A stretch of 64,000 nucleotides of DNA from JBOHDX01 sp050700835. GTDB taxonomy: Bacteria > Actinomycetota > Actinomycetes > Propionibacteriales > Nocardioidaceae. Below the pieces are notes generated by a model. It did not search any database, was not told the origin of the DNA, and worked only from the letters and a program-made list of their open reading frames with translations. Where the stretch lies: the NCBI GenBank assembly GCA_050700835.1, contig JBOHDX010000148.1, positions 7,442-71,441 on the forward strand, in the 5' to 3' direction. Shown here piece after piece: positions 16,000-25,215 of this stretch (its first letter is position 1; the number at the start of each line of letters is the position of its first letter). The position numbers were made by a program, and so were the translations under genes.

Positions 16000-17163
16000 A
16001 TGAAGCAGGCCGCGGCACGACTCGACGGACTTGGCACCACCATCTTCGCGACGATGTCCGCATTGGCAGCCCGGACGGGGGCGATCAACCTCGGCCAGGG
16101 GTTCCCCGACACCGACGGCCCCGACTCGGTGATCGCCGACGCGATTCAGGCCATGCACACCGGACGCAACCAGTACGCCCCGGGCATCGGCGCCCCCGAG
16201 CTGCGCCGTGCGGTCGCGGATCATCAGAAGCGGTGGTACGACCTCGACCTCGATCCCGACACGCAGGTCGTGGTCACCACCGGCGCCACCGAAGCGGTCG
16301 CCGCGGCGCTGCTCGGTCTGGTCGACCTCGGTGACGAGGTCGTGGTGCTCGAGCCGTACTACGACTCGTACGTCGCGGTCATCCAGATGGCCGGCGGCGT
16401 ACGACGGCCGGTCACGCTGCGGGCACCGGACTTCCGGCTCGACACCGATGCGTTGGCGACGGCGGTGACCCCGCGCACGACCGCGATCCTGTTGAACTCA
16501 CCACACAACCCCACGGGCACGGTGCTCGATCTCGACGAGCTAACCGCCGTCGCGCGGGTGGCGGTCGAGCACGACCTCGTGGTGATCGCCGACGAGGTCT
16601 ATGAGCACCTGACGTTCGACGACCGGCCGCACCTTCCCATCGCGACCTTGCCCGGCATGGCCGAACGCACCGTCACGATCTCCAGCGGCGGCAAGACGTT
16701 CTCGTTCACGGGTTGGAAGGTCGGCTGGGCCAGCGGCCCGGTGTCGCTGGTTGGGGCGGTCAACCAGGCCAAGCAGTTCCTCAGCTTCACCTCCGGTGCG
16801 CCGCTGCAGCCGGCCATCGCCGGTGCCCTGGACCTGCCGGACGACTTCTTCACCGGCGTCGCCCGTCGGCTGCAGGCTCGGCGCGACCAGCTGTGTGGCG
16901 GGTTGTCAGCCCTGGGCTTCACGACGTTCGTGCCGCAGGGCACCTACTTCGCGACCACGGACGTACGCCCGCTCGGTTTCCAGGACGGCATGGAATTCTG
17001 CCTTGCGCTGCCCGAGCTGGCGGGCGTGGTGGCGATTCCGCACCAGGTGTTCTACGACGACCTCGAGGCCGGTCGGCCGCTGGTGCGGTGGGCGTTCTGC
17101 AAGCGCGAGGACGTGCTCGAGGAGGCGTTGGCCCGGTTGGCGAAGGTGTTCGCGTCGCCCTGA
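16000..17163 (+). CDS. Class I/II PLP-dependent aminotransferase (DapC/kynurenine-aminotransferase-like)
   Basis: A 387-residue fold-type I aminotransferase. Hallmarks are INLGQGFPDTDGP at the N-terminus, TTGATEAVAAALLG (phosphate loop), LNSPHNPTGTVL near residue 167, VIADEVYEHLTFDD near residue 195, and the PLP lysine in SSGGKTFSFTGWKVGWA near residue 230. The C-terminal substrate Arg is in PLVRWAFCK. The closest recognised group contains actinobacterial N-succinyldiaminopimelate aminotransferase (DapC) and kynurenine/methionine aminotransferases. The neighbours do not settle the substrate. An inverted repeat follows the stop codon. Confidence 0.88.
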   Translation: MKQAAARLDGLGTTIFATMSALAARTGAINLGQGFPDTDGPDSVIADAIQAMHTGRNQYAPGIGAPELRRAVADHQKRWYDLDLDPDTQVVVTTGATEAVAAALLGLVDLGDEVVVLEPYYDSYVAVIQMAGGVRRPVTLRAPDFRLDTDALATAVTPRTTAILLNSPHNPTGTVLDLDELTAVARVAVEHDLVVIADEVYEHLTFDDRPHLPIATLPGMAERTVTISSGGKTFSFTGWKVGWASGPVSLVGAVNQAKQFLSFTSGAPLQPAIAGALDLPDDFFTGVARRLQARRDQLCGGLSALGFTTFVPQGTYFATTDVRPLGFQDGMEFCLALPELAGVVAIPHQVFYDDLEAGRPLVRWAFCKREDVLEEALARLAKVFASP

Positions 17164-17203
17164 CCACCACCGGACCCGACCGCCTCCGGCTCGCTCCGGC
17201 CCT

Positions 17204-17265
17204 CCGCAATTGCGGGAAAGTGGCTGGGATCAGGCCGGGGATCGACCACTTTCCCGCAATTGCGG
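17204..17265. repeat. Inverted repeat of family A (GCAATTGCGGGAAAGTGG), copy 1
   Basis: Perfect 20-bp arms at 17204-17223 and 17246-17265 enclose a 22-nt loop. It lies between convergent genes, 41 nt after the aminotransferase stop and 46 nt before the membrane-protein stop, so it could end transcription from both sides. Closely related arms recur at 21644-21708 and 29633-29691. Confidence 0.85.
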
Positions 17266-17310
17266 TTGGCTCCGGGCGTGTCGGGTCGGCGCGGCGCGAC
17301 CCCGCCGCGA

Positions 17311-18636
17311 TCAGTAGGGCTGGATGCCCTTGGCCTGGTCGTGCTGCGCCTTGCGTACCTGGAACCAGATCCCCGCATCGCCCACGAAGCACAACACGAT
17401 CACGGCCACCCCGACGGCGCTGAACAGCAGGCCCGCCGGGAAAGTCACCAGGCCCAAGGCGATGGTCAGTCCAGACAGGACCACGAGGATGATCCTGGCC
17501 CAACCGACGCCCTTCAGGAGCAGGACGCTCAGCACGATCGCGGCGATCGTCAGCACCATCACCACCCCCGTGCCGACCAGCACGATGTTGAGGATGGTGT
17601 CCACGGACACATTGCTTGTGGCGAGCTGCTGGTTCTTGTTGAGCGTGTCGATCATGTCCTTGCGAGAAGCCAGCCCCACCCCGAGGATCAGGGCCGAGAT
17701 CAGGAACGCGAGTCCCGACGACACGATCGTGATCACCGCGGCGGCGGTGACGCCGGCCGGCCTTTTCTGGGCTGCGGCAATCGCGTCGCCGGGATAGCCG
17801 GGCACTCGGCCGCGCGGGTACGCCTCGTACCCACCGTAGGGCTGGGAGTAACCCTGCTGCGGCGGATAACCCTGCTGCGGCGGATAGCCCGGTGCGTACG
17901 GGGGTTGGCTCGGTTGCTCCTGCCCCCACGGCCGCTGGTAGGGCGGCGGCTGCGAAGGCTGCTCGCCGTGCTGGCCCGGATAAGGCTGCTGCACCGGTGC
18001 GTGCGGCCCGGCCGGCGGCTGGTCCGGTGGCGGACGCGGATCCGACGCCCGCCGCTCGTCCTGCGCTCGTTGCCCCTCGAGACCATCCCTGTCGGGCGAG
18101 CCCTCCGGTTGGTCGCCGGACGGTGGCGGTTGGCTGGACATCAGGCTTCCCCTGTCGGTCGAGCCGGGTGGTGGGGGGACGATGGCGATCGACTGCCGAC
18201 TGCCGACCGCGAACCAGGCTCGAGCTGGCGCGGACCACAGAAGGTAGCAACTGAGCGCCGCGATGATGACCAGGATGAGACCAGCGAAGCCGCTGACCAG
18301 CGAACACACCACCGTGAACGCGGCCAGAACTGTCAGGACCACCCGGGCTCCGCGGTGGCGCCGAGCCGCATAGACAGCCATCACGATTCCGATCACGCAG
18401 GCTGCGGCGGCAACCATCAGGCCCACTCGAAGGATGTTCAGAACCTCCGTGACCGTCATGCCACCGGAGCCGAACGGCGCGTTGTCAAGCGCCTTGGCGG
18501 CCTCGTCACGCAGCGACTGCGAGCCCCACCTGGACATCGTGCTGAAGATCCCGGCGAGGAACAGTGCGGACCCCAGACCCGAAAGCATGCAGGCATAGGT
18601 CACCTGTCTCGGTCTCACCGCCCGCTCACCGTTCAC
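17311..18636 (-). CDS. Duplicated four-TM membrane protein with Pro/Gln/Tyr-rich linker
   Basis: A 441-residue protein if it starts at GTG 18636 (GGTGGGA upstream); the frame stays open to 18729. The N-terminal ~170 residues hold about four hydrophobic helices (ACMLSGLGSALFLAGIF, VGLMVAAAACVIGIVMAVY). A ~130-residue linker rich in Pro, Gln, Gly and Tyr carries repeated GYPPQQGY units. A second set of about four helices ends the protein. The two halves look like an internal duplication joined by an intrinsically disordered linker. I do not recognise a functional family; similar proteins occur in actinobacteria next to conserved genes. An internal ATG at MSSQPPPSG could start a shorter product. 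Confidence 0.6.
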   Translation of the reverse strand: MNGERAVRPRQVTYACMLSGLGSALFLAGIFSTMSRWGSQSLRDEAAKALDNAPFGSGGMTVTEVLNILRVGLMVAAAACVIGIVMAVYAARRHRGARVVLTVLAAFTVVCSLVSGFAGLILVIIAALSCYLLWSAPARAWFAVGSRQSIAIVPPPPGSTDRGSLMSSQPPPSGDQPEGSPDRDGLEGQRAQDERRASDPRPPPDQPPAGPHAPVQQPYPGQHGEQPSQPPPYQRPWGQEQPSQPPYAPGYPPQQGYPPQQGYSQPYGGYEAYPRGRVPGYPGDAIAAAQKRPAGVTAAAVITIVSSGLAFLISALILGVGLASRKDMIDTLNKNQQLATSNVSVDTILNIVLVGTGVVMVLTIAAIVLSVLLLKGVGWARIILVVLSGLTIALGLVTFPAGLLFSAVGVAVIVLCFVGDAGIWFQVRKAQHDQAKGIQPY

Positions 18637-18730
18637 GCTGTCATCCCACCACGGGGACAAGGATCCGCCCAACCGGCATCGGCCGCCGGCATCCGGCCCC
18701 AATAGCCGGCCGATGACCCCCCGCTTCACT

Positions 18731-18784
18731 CGCCAGGCGTACCGAACCGTGCCCGTTTTGCCCGCTTCGGCGGTACGCCTGGCG
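18731..18784. terminator. 14-bp inverted repeat downstream of clpB
   Basis: CGCCAGGCGTACCG (18731-18744) and CGGTACGCCTGGCG (18771-18784) are perfect complements separated by 26 nt. The repeat lies 63 nt past the clpB stop and upstream of the next minus-strand gene. It probably ends clpB transcription, or belongs to the same class as the other long-loop repeats here. Confidence 0.5.
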
Positions 18785-18846
18785 TGTCAAGCCGCCACCG
18801 GACGCCGCCCGGCGACGGCAGGTCACGGCTCTCGCGGGCCGCCCGG

Positions 18847-21432
18847 TCAGCCCTTGGCGACGACAGTCAGCTCGTCGGCGTCGCCGAGCCGGTCCACCAC
18901 GACAGTGTCGCCGTCCCGAACATCACCGGCCAGCAGCGACCTGGCCAACTGGTCACCGATGGTGCTCTGCACCAGACGACGCAAGGGCCGCGCGCCGTAC
19001 GCCGGGTCGTAACCCGTCAGCGCCAGCCACTCACGCGCGGCGTCGCTGACGTCCAGGGTGATCCGCCGGGTGCTGAGCCGCCTGGCCATCGCATCGACCT
19101 GCAGTTCGACGATCCGGGCGAGGTCGGCGGTGTCGAGGGCGTCAAACAGCACGACCTCGTCGAGCCGGTTGAGGAACTCCGGCTTGAACGACGTGCGCAC
19201 GACCTCCATGACTGCATCGCGCTTGGCTTCGTCGGTCAGCTTCGGGTCCACCAGGAACATCGAACCGAGGTTCGAGGTCAGGATCAGGATCACGTTGCGG
19301 AAGTCGACCGTCCTCCCCTGGCCGTCGGTGAGCCGGCCGTCGTCGAGCACCTGCAGCAGGATGTCGAAGACTTCCGGATGTGCCTTCTCCACCTCGTCCA
19401 TCAGCACCACGGAGTACGGCCGGCGCCGCACCGCCTCGGTGAGCTGGCCGCCCTCGTCGTACCCGACATAGCCGGGCGGAGCTCCGACCAGGCGCGCCAC
19501 TGAGTGCTTCTCGGAGTATTCGCTCATGTCGACGCGGACCATCGCCCGCTCGTCGTCGAACAAGAAGTCTGCCAACGCCTTAGCCAGCTCGGTCTTGCCG
19601 ACCCCGGTGGGGCCAAGGAACAGGAATGAGCCCGTTGGCCTGTCGGGGTCGGAGACACCTGCCCGGGCGCGACGCACGGCGTCGGACACCACGACCACCG
19701 CCGTGCGCTGACCGATCAGCCGCCGCCCGATCTCGTCCTCCATCCGTAGCAGCTTGCCGGTCTCACCCTCGAGCAAGCGACCTGTTGGGATGCCGGTCCA
19801 GGCAGCGATCACCTCGGCGATCTCGTCCGGCCCGACCTCCTCGCGGACCATCGGATCCACGGTCGACTCCGCCCGCTGCGCCTCGTCCAGCTCCTTCTCC
19901 AAGGCGGGGATCTCCTTGTAGAGAAGGCGACTGGCGTTCTCGAGGTCTCCCTCGCGCTGGGCTCGGTCGGCCTGCATGCGCAACTCGTCGATGTGCTCCT
20001 TGACATCACCGACACGGTTGAGACCCGACTTCTCCTGCTCCCAGCGCGCCTCGAGACTTCGCAGCTGCTCGGACTTGTCGGCGAGCTCGGCGCGTAGCTT
20101 GTCCAGCCGCTCCCGACTCGCCGCGTCGTCCTCGCGGTCGAGGGCGAGCTCCTCCATCTTCAGCCGGTCGACCGCTCGGCGTAGCTCGTCGATCTCGACC
20201 GGACTCGAGTCGATCTCCATGCGCAGGCGTGACCCTGCCTCGTCGACGAGGTCGATCGCCTTGTCGGGCAGCTGCCGCCCCGGGATGTAGCGCTGGCTCA
20301 GCGTGGCGGCCGCGACGAGTGCGGCATCGGAGATGGCCACCTTGTGGTGCGCTTCGTACCTCTCCTTGAGGCCGCGCAGAATCGCGATCGTGTCCTCGAC
20401 ACTGGGCTCGCCGACGAACACCTGCTGGAACCGGCGCTCCAAGGCGGGGTCCTTCTCGATCCGCTCGCGATACTCGTCGAGAGTGGTGGCACCGATCATC
20501 CGCAGCTCGCCGCGGGCCAGCATCGGCTTGAGCATGTTGCCGGCGTCCATGGCGCCCTCACCGGACGCGCCGGCGCCGACGACGGTGTGCAGCTCGTCGA
20601 TGAACGTGATGACCTGACCACCGGACTCCTTGATCTCGTTCAGCACCGCCTTGAGCCGCTCCTCGAACTCGCCGCGATACTTGGCCCCGGCCACCATGGC
20701 GCCGAGATCGAGTGCAATGAGCCTGCGACCGCGCAATGACTCGGGCACGTCGCCGGCCACGATGCGTTGCGCCAAGCCCTCGACCACCGCGGTCTTGCCG
20801 ACCCCGGGGTCGCCGATCAACACCGGGTTGTTCTTGGTACGCCGGCTCAGCACCTGGACCACGCGGCGGATCTCCGCGTCGCGCCCGATCACCGGGTCGA
20901 GCGAGCCGTCCGCTGCCCGGGCAGTGAGGTCGACGCCGTACTTCTCCAGAGACTTGTAAGTCCCCTCGGGGTCTGGCGAGGTGATCCGTCCCGAGCCGCG
21001 CACCGACCCGAAGGCGGCCCGCAGACCGTCCGCTGTGGCGCCCGACTGGGCGAGCAACTGCTTCGCGGGGCTGTCGACGGTCGCGATCCCGACGGCGAGA
21101 TGCTCGGTCGAGACGAACTCGTCGCCTAGCTCCGCTGCGAGGTCTGATGCCCGCTGGAACACCTCGAGCACGGCCCGGGAGAACGACGGCGCCTGCACCG
21201 AGGTGCCGGCGGCCTTGGGCAGCGACGTCACTTCGGCGTCGACGGCGCCCCTCACCGCGACCGCATCCACGCCGGCGGCGTCAAGCAGCGAGGGCACGAT
21301 GCCGTCGGCCTGGCCCAGCAAGGACTGCAGCAGGTGTGCGGCCCCGACCTGCGGGTTACCGGCCGCCGCGGCCTGCTGCACCGCGGATGACACGGCCTGC
21401 TGGCTGCGGGTGGTGAGCTTCGAGCTGTCCAT
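18847..21432 (-). CDS. clpB: ATP-dependent disaggregase ClpB
   Basis: An 861-residue Hsp100 chaperone that dissolves aggregates together with DnaK. An N-terminal double-repeat domain (residues ~1-145) is followed by NBD1 with Walker A GDPGVGKT and the pore/Walker B region ITFIDELHT. A coiled-coil M domain follows (~390-510, with RWEQEKSGLNRVGDVKEH). NBD2 has Walker A GPTGVGKT, pore loop GAPPGYVGYDEGG and sensor TSNLG. The ATG at 21432 has GGAG 11 nt upstream; an in-frame start 27 nt earlier is possible. A HAIR-like operator lies ~165 nt upstream. ClpP-binding IGF/IGL loops are not expected and not evident. Confidence 0.97.
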   Translation of the reverse strand: MDSSKLTTRSQQAVSSAVQQAAAAGNPQVGAAHLLQSLLGQADGIVPSLLDAAGVDAVAVRGAVDAEVTSLPKAAGTSVQAPSFSRAVLEVFQRASDLAAELGDEFVSTEHLAVGIATVDSPAKQLLAQSGATADGLRAAFGSVRGSGRITSPDPEGTYKSLEKYGVDLTARAADGSLDPVIGRDAEIRRVVQVLSRRTKNNPVLIGDPGVGKTAVVEGLAQRIVAGDVPESLRGRRLIALDLGAMVAGAKYRGEFEERLKAVLNEIKESGGQVITFIDELHTVVGAGASGEGAMDAGNMLKPMLARGELRMIGATTLDEYRERIEKDPALERRFQQVFVGEPSVEDTIAILRGLKERYEAHHKVAISDAALVAAATLSQRYIPGRQLPDKAIDLVDEAGSRLRMEIDSSPVEIDELRRAVDRLKMEELALDREDDAASRERLDKLRAELADKSEQLRSLEARWEQEKSGLNRVGDVKEHIDELRMQADRAQREGDLENASRLLYKEIPALEKELDEAQRAESTVDPMVREEVGPDEIAEVIAAWTGIPTGRLLEGETGKLLRMEDEIGRRLIGQRTAVVVVSDAVRRARAGVSDPDRPTGSFLFLGPTGVGKTELAKALADFLFDDERAMVRVDMSEYSEKHSVARLVGAPPGYVGYDEGGQLTEAVRRRPYSVVLMDEVEKAHPEVFDILLQVLDDGRLTDGQGRTVDFRNVILILTSNLGSMFLVDPKLTDEAKRDAVMEVVRTSFKPEFLNRLDEVVLFDALDTADLARIVELQVDAMARRLSTRRITLDVSDAAREWLALTGYDPAYGARPLRRLVQSTIGDQLARSLLAGDVRDGDTVVVDRLGDADELTVVAKG

Positions 21433-21594
21433 GGGCGTGCGGTCTCCTGTTGGTTCCATCGTCGGCCCGTGGTCGGACCAGTGCGACTCCGGGGCGTTGG
21501 GGTTCAGCCGGGCTGCGCCGTGCGGCCAGGCTTGGACTGTGCCGGGACGTGGAGCCCAGCACGTTGTCAGTCTGACGGGTCCAACACCAACGAA

Positions 21595-21615
21595 GTTGAG
21601 TGCATTCCGCGCAAC
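21595..21615. promoter_or_regulatory. HAIR-like HspR operator upstream of clpB
   Basis: GTTGAGT-N7-GCGCAAC matches the HspR-associated inverted repeat CTTGAGT-N7-ACTCAAG in architecture; its right half-site departs at one position from the GCTCAAC found upstream of dnaK. It lies 163 nt upstream of the clpB start, and hspR is encoded in this window. The heat-shock repressor HspR is expected to bind here (inference from family knowledge). Confidence 0.7.
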
Positions 21616-21643
21616 CTTCGCCCCTATCGCTCGCCTTCGTGCC

Positions 21644-21708
21644 CCCGCAATTGCGGGAATCTGGCTCGATTTTGCCGGGCGATCCAGCCACTTTCCCGCA
21701 CATGCGGG
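21644..21708. repeat. Inverted repeat of family A, copy 2 (imperfect)
   Basis: Arms of 23 nt at 21644-21666 and 21686-21708 pair with four mismatches around a 19-nt loop. The left arm contains CCCGCAATTGCGGGAA and the right arm CCACTTTCCCGCA, the same sequences as at 17204-17265. It lies downstream of the lipoprotein gene, just before the clpB operator. Confidence 0.75.
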
Positions 21709-21735
21709 TACGTCCGGGCGGCGGGGCGAGCCCGG

Positions 21736-22161
21736 TCAGGGTTGGCGCCGCACCTGGACCTGGCACACCGGGTCGGAGCCCGACGTGACCGGCAGGGCCT
21801 TGATCGTGAACGGGGTCGGGTCCCCCGTGCGTATCTGCCGCAGGATTCGCTGCTTGCCCTGCGGTGCCGGGTCGGCGGCGGTGGACACCACCACCGTCAC
21901 GCGGTAGTCGCGAGCCTGGGATGTCGGGTTGGTGATCACGCCGGACGCGTTCCACGTGCCGGCCGCGTCGGGCGCGCAGGCGAAGGCGGACAGGTCCGAC
22001 GACGAGTTCGGGATCGACGGGGTCGTCGCCGTCGGCGTCTGGGACGAACCGGAAACCGTCGGGGTCGCGCTGCCGGCGCCGACACCGCAGCCACTGATCA
22101 CCAAGGTGGCAAGGCAACTGAGCGCCAACCACAGCGGGCCTAAATGCCTGCGACGCGCCAT
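21736..22161 (-). CDS. Small predicted lipoprotein
   Basis: A 141-residue exported protein. A basic N-terminus, a hydrophobic segment and the lipobox LVISGC (Cys ~25) indicate lipidation by Lgt/LspA. A Ser/Thr/Pro-rich linker follows, then a ~75-residue beta-rich domain (GTWNASGVITNPTSQARDY, VTVVVSTAA) that resembles an immunoglobulin-like FxLYD-type fold and has two cysteines (FACAPD, PVCQVQ) likely disulfide-bonded. I do not recognise a functional family. It follows the acyltransferase gene on the same strand by 103 nt. Confidence 0.7.
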   Translation of the reverse strand: MARRRHLGPLWLALSCLATLVISGCGVGAGSATPTVSGSSQTPTATTPSIPNSSSDLSAFACAPDAAGTWNASGVITNPTSQARDYRVTVVVSTAADPAPQGKQRILRQIRTGDPTPFTIKALPVTSGSDPVCQVQVRRQP

Positions 22162-22192
22162 GCGCCCATCTCATCACGGCTCCACGAGCAAG

Positions 22193-22266
22193 CCGAGCAA
22201 CCCGCGCGGCGAGCCTCGAGACGTCGCGGCAAACCGAGCAACCCGCGCGGCGAGCCCCGAGACGTC
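22193..22266. repeat. Tandem direct repeat, 33 bp x 2
   Basis: A 33-bp unit beginning CCGAGCAACCCGCGCGGCG occurs at 22193-22225 and 22234-22266 with a single substitution between copies, offset 41 bp. The second copy runs into the stop codon region of the acyltransferase gene. The reason for duplication is unknown; the unit is not a palindrome. Confidence 0.7.
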
Positions 22267-24298
22267 AGTGTGTCGGCGAGGTCTGGGCGGTACAGGTCGC
22301 CGCGAGCGCCGCATCGAGCACGGATGCGTACACGTCTCCGCCCTGCGGGTTGGGGTGGATCTCGTCGCTGGCCAGCAGGTCCGGATGGCCCGAGATCGCG
22401 GCGTTCCAGTCCGCCACGACCACGCGTCTCCAATCGGCTGCGACCGTGTCCAGCGCGGCGTTGACCTGACCTTGCCAGGAGCGCGTGGGCACGTGGCTCG
22501 TCACGAGCACCACCCGGCGGCTCGGCCCGAGGCCGTGGACGAGCATCTGCAGGTCGCTGAGGGGAAACGGGCCGTTCGTTCCCGCGCCGATCACCACGAC
22601 CGGGCGGAGCCTGCCGTGCCGCAGCGCCGCCCGAATCGCGGCGTCGATGTCGGCGAACTGGGCGCCGACGGTCGCGGTGATGTCGATGTGTGGCATTGCC
22701 GCGAGCAGAGCAGGCGCGGACGCCACCATCACGGAGTCGCCGAAGGCGCTCACGAGCGAACCGTCGTGGACACCCGAGCACGCAATGCCCGTCGTCCTCG
22801 AAACGGTGGTTCCGGTGCCGTGGTGCCGAGGGTGGCGGCGTACCCCGTGCGGCCCGGCCTTGCGGCCGGCGTGGTGCCCGCGCTGCCCGAGGTGCCCGGG
22901 CCGTCGGCCACCGGACTTCAGATGACCGACGGACGGGCCACGCCCCCCAGGGGTGGTCGTCGGGTTGGTGGTCGGCGACACCTGCGTGGGCGGCCGCACC
23001 GATGGCGGCGGCTGGTCGTGAACTGCGTCGTGGGCGCGTGCCAGCGCTGCTTCACCGGCTTGCAGATAGCCGTTCACGTCGGTCTGCGCGGGGTGCGCGG
23101 TAAGGGCGCCGCAGGCCATCACCATCGGCAGCGCGACGGCAGTCACCACACCGGCGCGCAGGCTCGGCCGAGTCAACGAGCGCCAGGAGGTACGGGCCAA
23201 CTGGGTCGCGCCGCGCAGGCCGTACATCCGGATGGGCATCTCGACGAACCGGTACGACAGCTGCGCCGCGAGCACGGCCAGGGCAACGGCCCCCGCTCGA
23301 CCGGCCACGTCGTCACCACTCACCCTGGTGAGCAGCACCAGCAGCGGCCAGTGCCACAGATAGATGCCATAGGACCGGGTCCCGATCCACGCCAACGGGC
23401 GCATCCCGAGCACCCGGGAAAGCCAGCCGGGCGCCAGGACGACGGCCACCACGACGGCGGTCGCCAACGACACCAGGAGCAGTCCGCCACGGTAGGTCCA
23501 CCAGGAGTCCAGCGCCATCGTGGCGGCCGCCGCCACCACGGCCGCCAGGCCGGTCACACCGGCGACACCGCGCCAGCCGGGGGCTCGCCGCGCACCGTCC
23601 GGCTGAGCCAGCCCGCTCATGGCCAGCAGTGCTCCCACCAACAGCCCGAACGAGTGGCTGTCGGTCCCTTCGTACGCCCTGGTGGCGTCACCGGAACCGG
23701 GCGCGGTGAGCGCCATCGCGATGACCGAGCCGACTGCCAGCAGACCGACCAGCGCCAGGTCGGGCCGTCGGGCCAGCGGGACCCGCGACCCGACATGACG
23801 CCTCGCCGCCGCGGCCAGCACGAGGATGCCGACGAGCAGGATCGGCCACACGAGGTAGAACTGCTCCTCGACGGCCAACGACCACAGGTGGGTGAAGACC
23901 GACGGCTCCTGCCGGTCTGCGTAGGGAAGCCCGGCGCCGATCTGCACCCAGTTGCTGGACCAGGTGAAGGCACCGAGAACCGCCCGGCGCAGCCCGATGC
24001 CGGTGCCGGCGCCGACCACGAGAGTCGCTGCGCAGACCACCGCGACCATGACGATCACGGCCGGGGCGAGCCGGCGGACCCGGCGCCGCCAGAAGCGCAG
24101 GAGGTCGAGTCGTCCGTCGCGTCGGCCCTCAGCAAGAAGCAGGGAGGTGATCAGGAACCCGCTGAGCACGAAGAAGACGTCGACGCCGACGTAGCCACCA
24201 GTCAGCCACGGGATCCCGCAGTGGTAGCCGACGACCAGCCCGACGGCGACGGCGCGCAGACCGTCGAGGGCCGGAAGGTGGCGAGCGGACGACGACAC
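22265..24298 (-). CDS. OafA-type acyltransferase with C-terminal SGNH domain
   Basis: A 677-residue membrane protein. Residues ~1-375 form the acyltransferase-3 domain with about ten helices and the motifs LPALDGLRAVAVGLVVGYH (catalytic-type His) and GGYVGVDVFFVLSGFLIT; a YGIYLWHWPLLV segment lies further on. A ~100-residue Pro/Thr/Gly/His-rich linker leads to an extracytoplasmic SGNH hydrolase-like domain with AFGDSVMVAS (~residue 520), IGAGTNGPF and a terminal DEIHPN. Such proteins O-acetylate surface polysaccharides or peptidoglycan. The histidine- and arginine-rich linker (GHHAGRKAGPHG) is unusual. Confidence 0.9.
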   Translation of the reverse strand: MSSSARHLPALDGLRAVAVGLVVGYHCGIPWLTGGYVGVDVFFVLSGFLITSLLLAEGRRDGRLDLLRFWRRRVRRLAPAVIVMVAVVCAATLVVGAGTGIGLRRAVLGAFTWSSNWVQIGAGLPYADRQEPSVFTHLWSLAVEEQFYLVWPILLVGILVLAAAARRHVGSRVPLARRPDLALVGLLAVGSVIAMALTAPGSGDATRAYEGTDSHSFGLLVGALLAMSGLAQPDGARRAPGWRGVAGVTGLAAVVAAAATMALDSWWTYRGGLLLVSLATAVVVAVVLAPGWLSRVLGMRPLAWIGTRSYGIYLWHWPLLVLLTRVSGDDVAGRAGAVALAVLAAQLSYRFVEMPIRMYGLRGATQLARTSWRSLTRPSLRAGVVTAVALPMVMACGALTAHPAQTDVNGYLQAGEAALARAHDAVHDQPPPSVRPPTQVSPTTNPTTTPGGRGPSVGHLKSGGRRPGHLGQRGHHAGRKAGPHGVRRHPRHHGTGTTVSRTTGIACSGVHDGSLVSAFGDSVMVASAPALLAAMPHIDITATVGAQFADIDAAIRAALRHGRLRPVVVIGAGTNGPFPLSDLQMLVHGLGPSRRVVLVTSHVPTRSWQGQVNAALDTVAADWRRVVVADWNAAISGHPDLLASDEIHPNPQGGDVYASVLDAALAATCTAQTSPTH

Positions 24299-24387
24299 GG
24301 AGTCCCCCGTAGGGCTCGAAGCGGGCCTGCGCTGACGTCACCAGGACGCCTGTCTCGACGGTACGGTTGCCCGAGCCCGTGGACGTG

Positions 24388-25215
24388 TCAGCGCGCCGGA
24401 ACGGTCGGCAGATCGACGGAAGTCGTTCGCGCGGCCAGCGCCCGGTCGGGATAGTTGCTGGTGACCATCCAGACCCTCGGGTCGACCATCCATCGCGCCA
24501 GCGGGCGTCGGGCATCGACGGTCCAGACCAGCAGCGGCAACCGGTGACGGGAGGCATACCGCGCCACGGCGAGCCTCGCCACCAGCCGGTGGGCCGACAA
24601 GGCGTTGGCCCGGGTGTGTCGCAGCCGGCGCCCCGGGAAGAGGTCGCCGCACAAAACCTTGAGTGATGCGGGCGGAGATCCCTGCCACAGGCTGTGTCCG
24701 ACGGACAGCCCGACCAACATCTGGGGAGCCTCCTGCCGGGACCACGCCCGGACGGCGCGCGCCTTGCGATCACCGCACGTGACGATCACACCGGCCGCCC
24801 CCATCGCGCCGACGATCTCGCGGCAAGCCTCGACTTCGTACGTGCTCTCCGGATCGGCGTAGGCGGCGCGTGAGGAGCCGAACTTGAGGTCGACGTGCGC
24901 CTTGATCCGACCCTGCATGGCGGCCAGCGCCTCCCGCAGGAGGGGTACGTCGGGCCGCATCGCGCGTACCTGGTCGCTCGTCATGGTCGGGATCGGCGCA
25001 CGTGCGCCCTCCGCCACGAGATCGCTGTCATGGTGGAGCACGAAGACTCCGTCACGGCATCGTTGGACGTCGATCTCGACGTAGTCGGCTCCGACGTGGA
25101 TCGCATGCTGAATGCCCCGCAGTGTGTTCTGCAGCGCGTGGTCGCGACCGACACCGCCTCGGTGCGCGGACACGAGTACGCGATGCATGCGTCGATCTCC
25201 GCGGGACCAGGCCAT
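24388..25215 (-). CDS. Glycerophosphodiester phosphodiesterase family protein
   Basis: A 275-residue protein with the GDPD TIM-barrel signature: SAHRGG near residue 17, QNTLRGIQHAI, ADYVEIDVQRCRDGVFVLHHD (metal-binding Glu and Asp, catalytic His), and HVDLKFG. It has no signal peptide, so it is probably cytosolic and hydrolyses glycerophosphodiesters to glycerol 3-phosphate plus an alcohol. Its ATG at 25215 overlaps the hspR stop (TGATG), making it the last gene of the dnaK-grpE-dnaJ-hspR operon. That is an unexpected partner for a heat-shock operon. Confidence 0.85.
   Translation of the reverse strand: MAWSRGDRRMHRVLVSAHRGGVGRDHALQNTLRGIQHAIHVGADYVEIDVQRCRDGVFVLHHDSDLVAEGARAPIPTMTSDQVRAMRPDVPLLREALAAMQGRIKAHVDLKFGSSRAAYADPESTYEVEACREIVGAMGAAGVIVTCGDRKARAVRAWSRQEAPQMLVGLSVGHSLWQGSPPASLKVLCGDLFPGRRLRHTRANALSAHRLVARLAVARYASRHRLPLLVWTVDARRPLARWMVDPRVWMVTSNYPDRALAARTTSVDLPTVPAR

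Noticed and set aside
21929..24454. 841-residue frame opposite the acyltransferase
   Set aside because: Low-complexity Arg/His/Pro-rich translation typical of an antisense frame; the minus strand encodes a clear OafA-SGNH protein.
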